From: Streptosporangiaceae bacterium
GTDB lineage: Bacteria > Actinomycetota > Actinomycetes > Streptosporangiales > Streptosporangiaceae
Assembly (NCBI GenBank): GCA_030052355.1
Contig: JASIGS010000165.1
Location: forward strand, 1-5,907
Length of the DNA: 5,907 nt
Direction of reading: 5' to 3'
Shown here: one piece after another, positions 5,492-5,907 of the stretch
How positions within the stretch are numbered: position 1 is the first letter of the stretch
Layout of the letters: every line of letters starts with the position of its first letter
The notes under the pieces: model-generated
The model's input: only the letters and a program-made list of their open reading frames with translations
What the model was told of the DNA's origin: nothing
Databases searched by the model: none
Position numbers and translations under genes: made by a program

Positions 5492-5907
5492 GTGTCCGTT
5501 TTGACCAAGAATCGTCAGGCTACTGAGCCCACGGGCATCCGCGGCTACGCGACGCAGGCGGCCAACCAGCTCGCGCCGATGGCCAGGAACGCCGTTCCGG
5601 TGGCGCAGCAGACGGCAGCGAATGCGGGCGTGACTTTCAAGCAGGGCACCGACACGGTGGTGGCCAGGGCGACGCCGCTGGTCAACGCGGCGAGGTCGTG
5701 GGCGGCGCCTCAGCTGGAACAGTCCGCCCGGGCGATCAGCGAGACCATCGCGCCGATGATCGCCGACGCGCTGGTAGCTACTGCCCGCAAGATCGACGTG
5801 CCCGAGGAGAAGCCCAAGCGCGGGCCGCGGCTCCTCGCCATGTCCGGCATGCTGGCGCTGGCGGCCAGCGCCGCTGCGGCGGCGATGGCGATCCTGCGCC
5901 GCAACGG
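5492..5907 (+). CDS. Alanine-rich membrane protein, DUF5324-like (3' end missing)
   Basis: The frame is open from GTG 5492 to the window end: 138 complete codons with no stop, preceded by GGGAGG 5 bases upstream. The protein begins MSVLTKNRQATEPTGIRGYA. It continues with Ala-rich, probably amphipathic helices broken by prolines, with Ala-Pro at residues 28-29, 72-73 and 87-88. A charged stretch KIDVPEEKPKRGPR (100-113) precedes a hydrophobic segment (about 114-133, LLAMSGMLALAASAAAAAMA) that looks like a membrane helix, followed by RRN. There is no signal peptide at the N-terminus. The layout and the position divergent from ppiA recall the DUF5324 proteins of Streptomyces, whose function is unknown; I cannot confirm that family by search. 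The helical segment may lie along the membrane or form a coiled coil, but no function is claimed. Confidence 0.8.
   Translation, partial: MSVLTKNRQATEPTGIRGYATQAANQLAPMARNAVPVAQQTAANAGVTFKQGTDTVVARATPLVNAARSWAAPQLEQSARAISETIAPMIADALVATARKIDVPEEKPKRGPRLLAMSGMLALAASAAAAAMAILRRN

Noticed and set aside
5710..5904. - strand 64-codon frame at the window end
   Set aside because: It is antisense to the Ala-rich protein gene, which has a strong ribosome site and a coherent membrane-protein layout.
1..5907. Mobile element, defence system, CRISPR array or tRNA
   Set aside because: No transposase, integrase, direct-repeat array or tRNA-like fold was seen. The gene content is a conserved actinobacterial core locus with uniform composition.

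Overview
This is a high-GC window with strong G/C preference at third codon positions and a gene set typical of Actinomycetota (Streptomyces, Streptosporangium or Frankia-like lineages; the order cannot be fixed from this window). It is the downstream end of the conserved growth-and-division locus: pbpA (5' end missing) and pknB on the + strand, then crgA (+), then a convergent two-gene unit on the - strand (cyclophilin ppiA followed by a zinc-finger rhomboid protease), and finally a divergent + strand gene, cut by the window end, for an alanine-rich membrane protein.

Layout. 1-1359: class B transpeptidase PbpA. 1360-1531: a 172-bp gap with two GC-rich hairpins. 1532-3376: PknB Ser/Thr kinase with a cytoplasmic kinase domain, one membrane helix, three PASTA domains and a Pro/Thr/Ser tail. 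3383-3419: strong hairpin terminator. 3514-3759: CrgA, 81 residues, whose GTG start is better supported than the longer ATG reading. 3772-3818: long hairpin, probably a bidirectional terminator between convergent genes. 3856-4785 (-): rhomboid protease. 4813-5340 (-): cyclophilin. 5341-5491: divergent intergenic region with several overlapping dyads. 5492-5907 (+): partial Ala-rich membrane protein resembling the DUF5324 type.

How the genes work together (family knowledge): PbpA makes peptidoglycan cross-links; PknB senses muropeptides or lipid II through PASTA domains and phosphorylates cell-wall and division proteins; CrgA is a small two-helix membrane protein that coordinates FtsZ and septal synthesis with growth. 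The cyclophilin and rhomboid genes are frequent actinobacterial neighbours without a proven role in division.

I found no mobile element, CRISPR array or RNA gene, and no clearly undescribed system. The points most worth a second look are two catalytic-motif substitutions (SCD instead of SxN in PbpA; Asp for the usual His of HxxxN in the rhomboid), the compact gene order, the start of crgA, and putative RNA structures in the intergenic regions.
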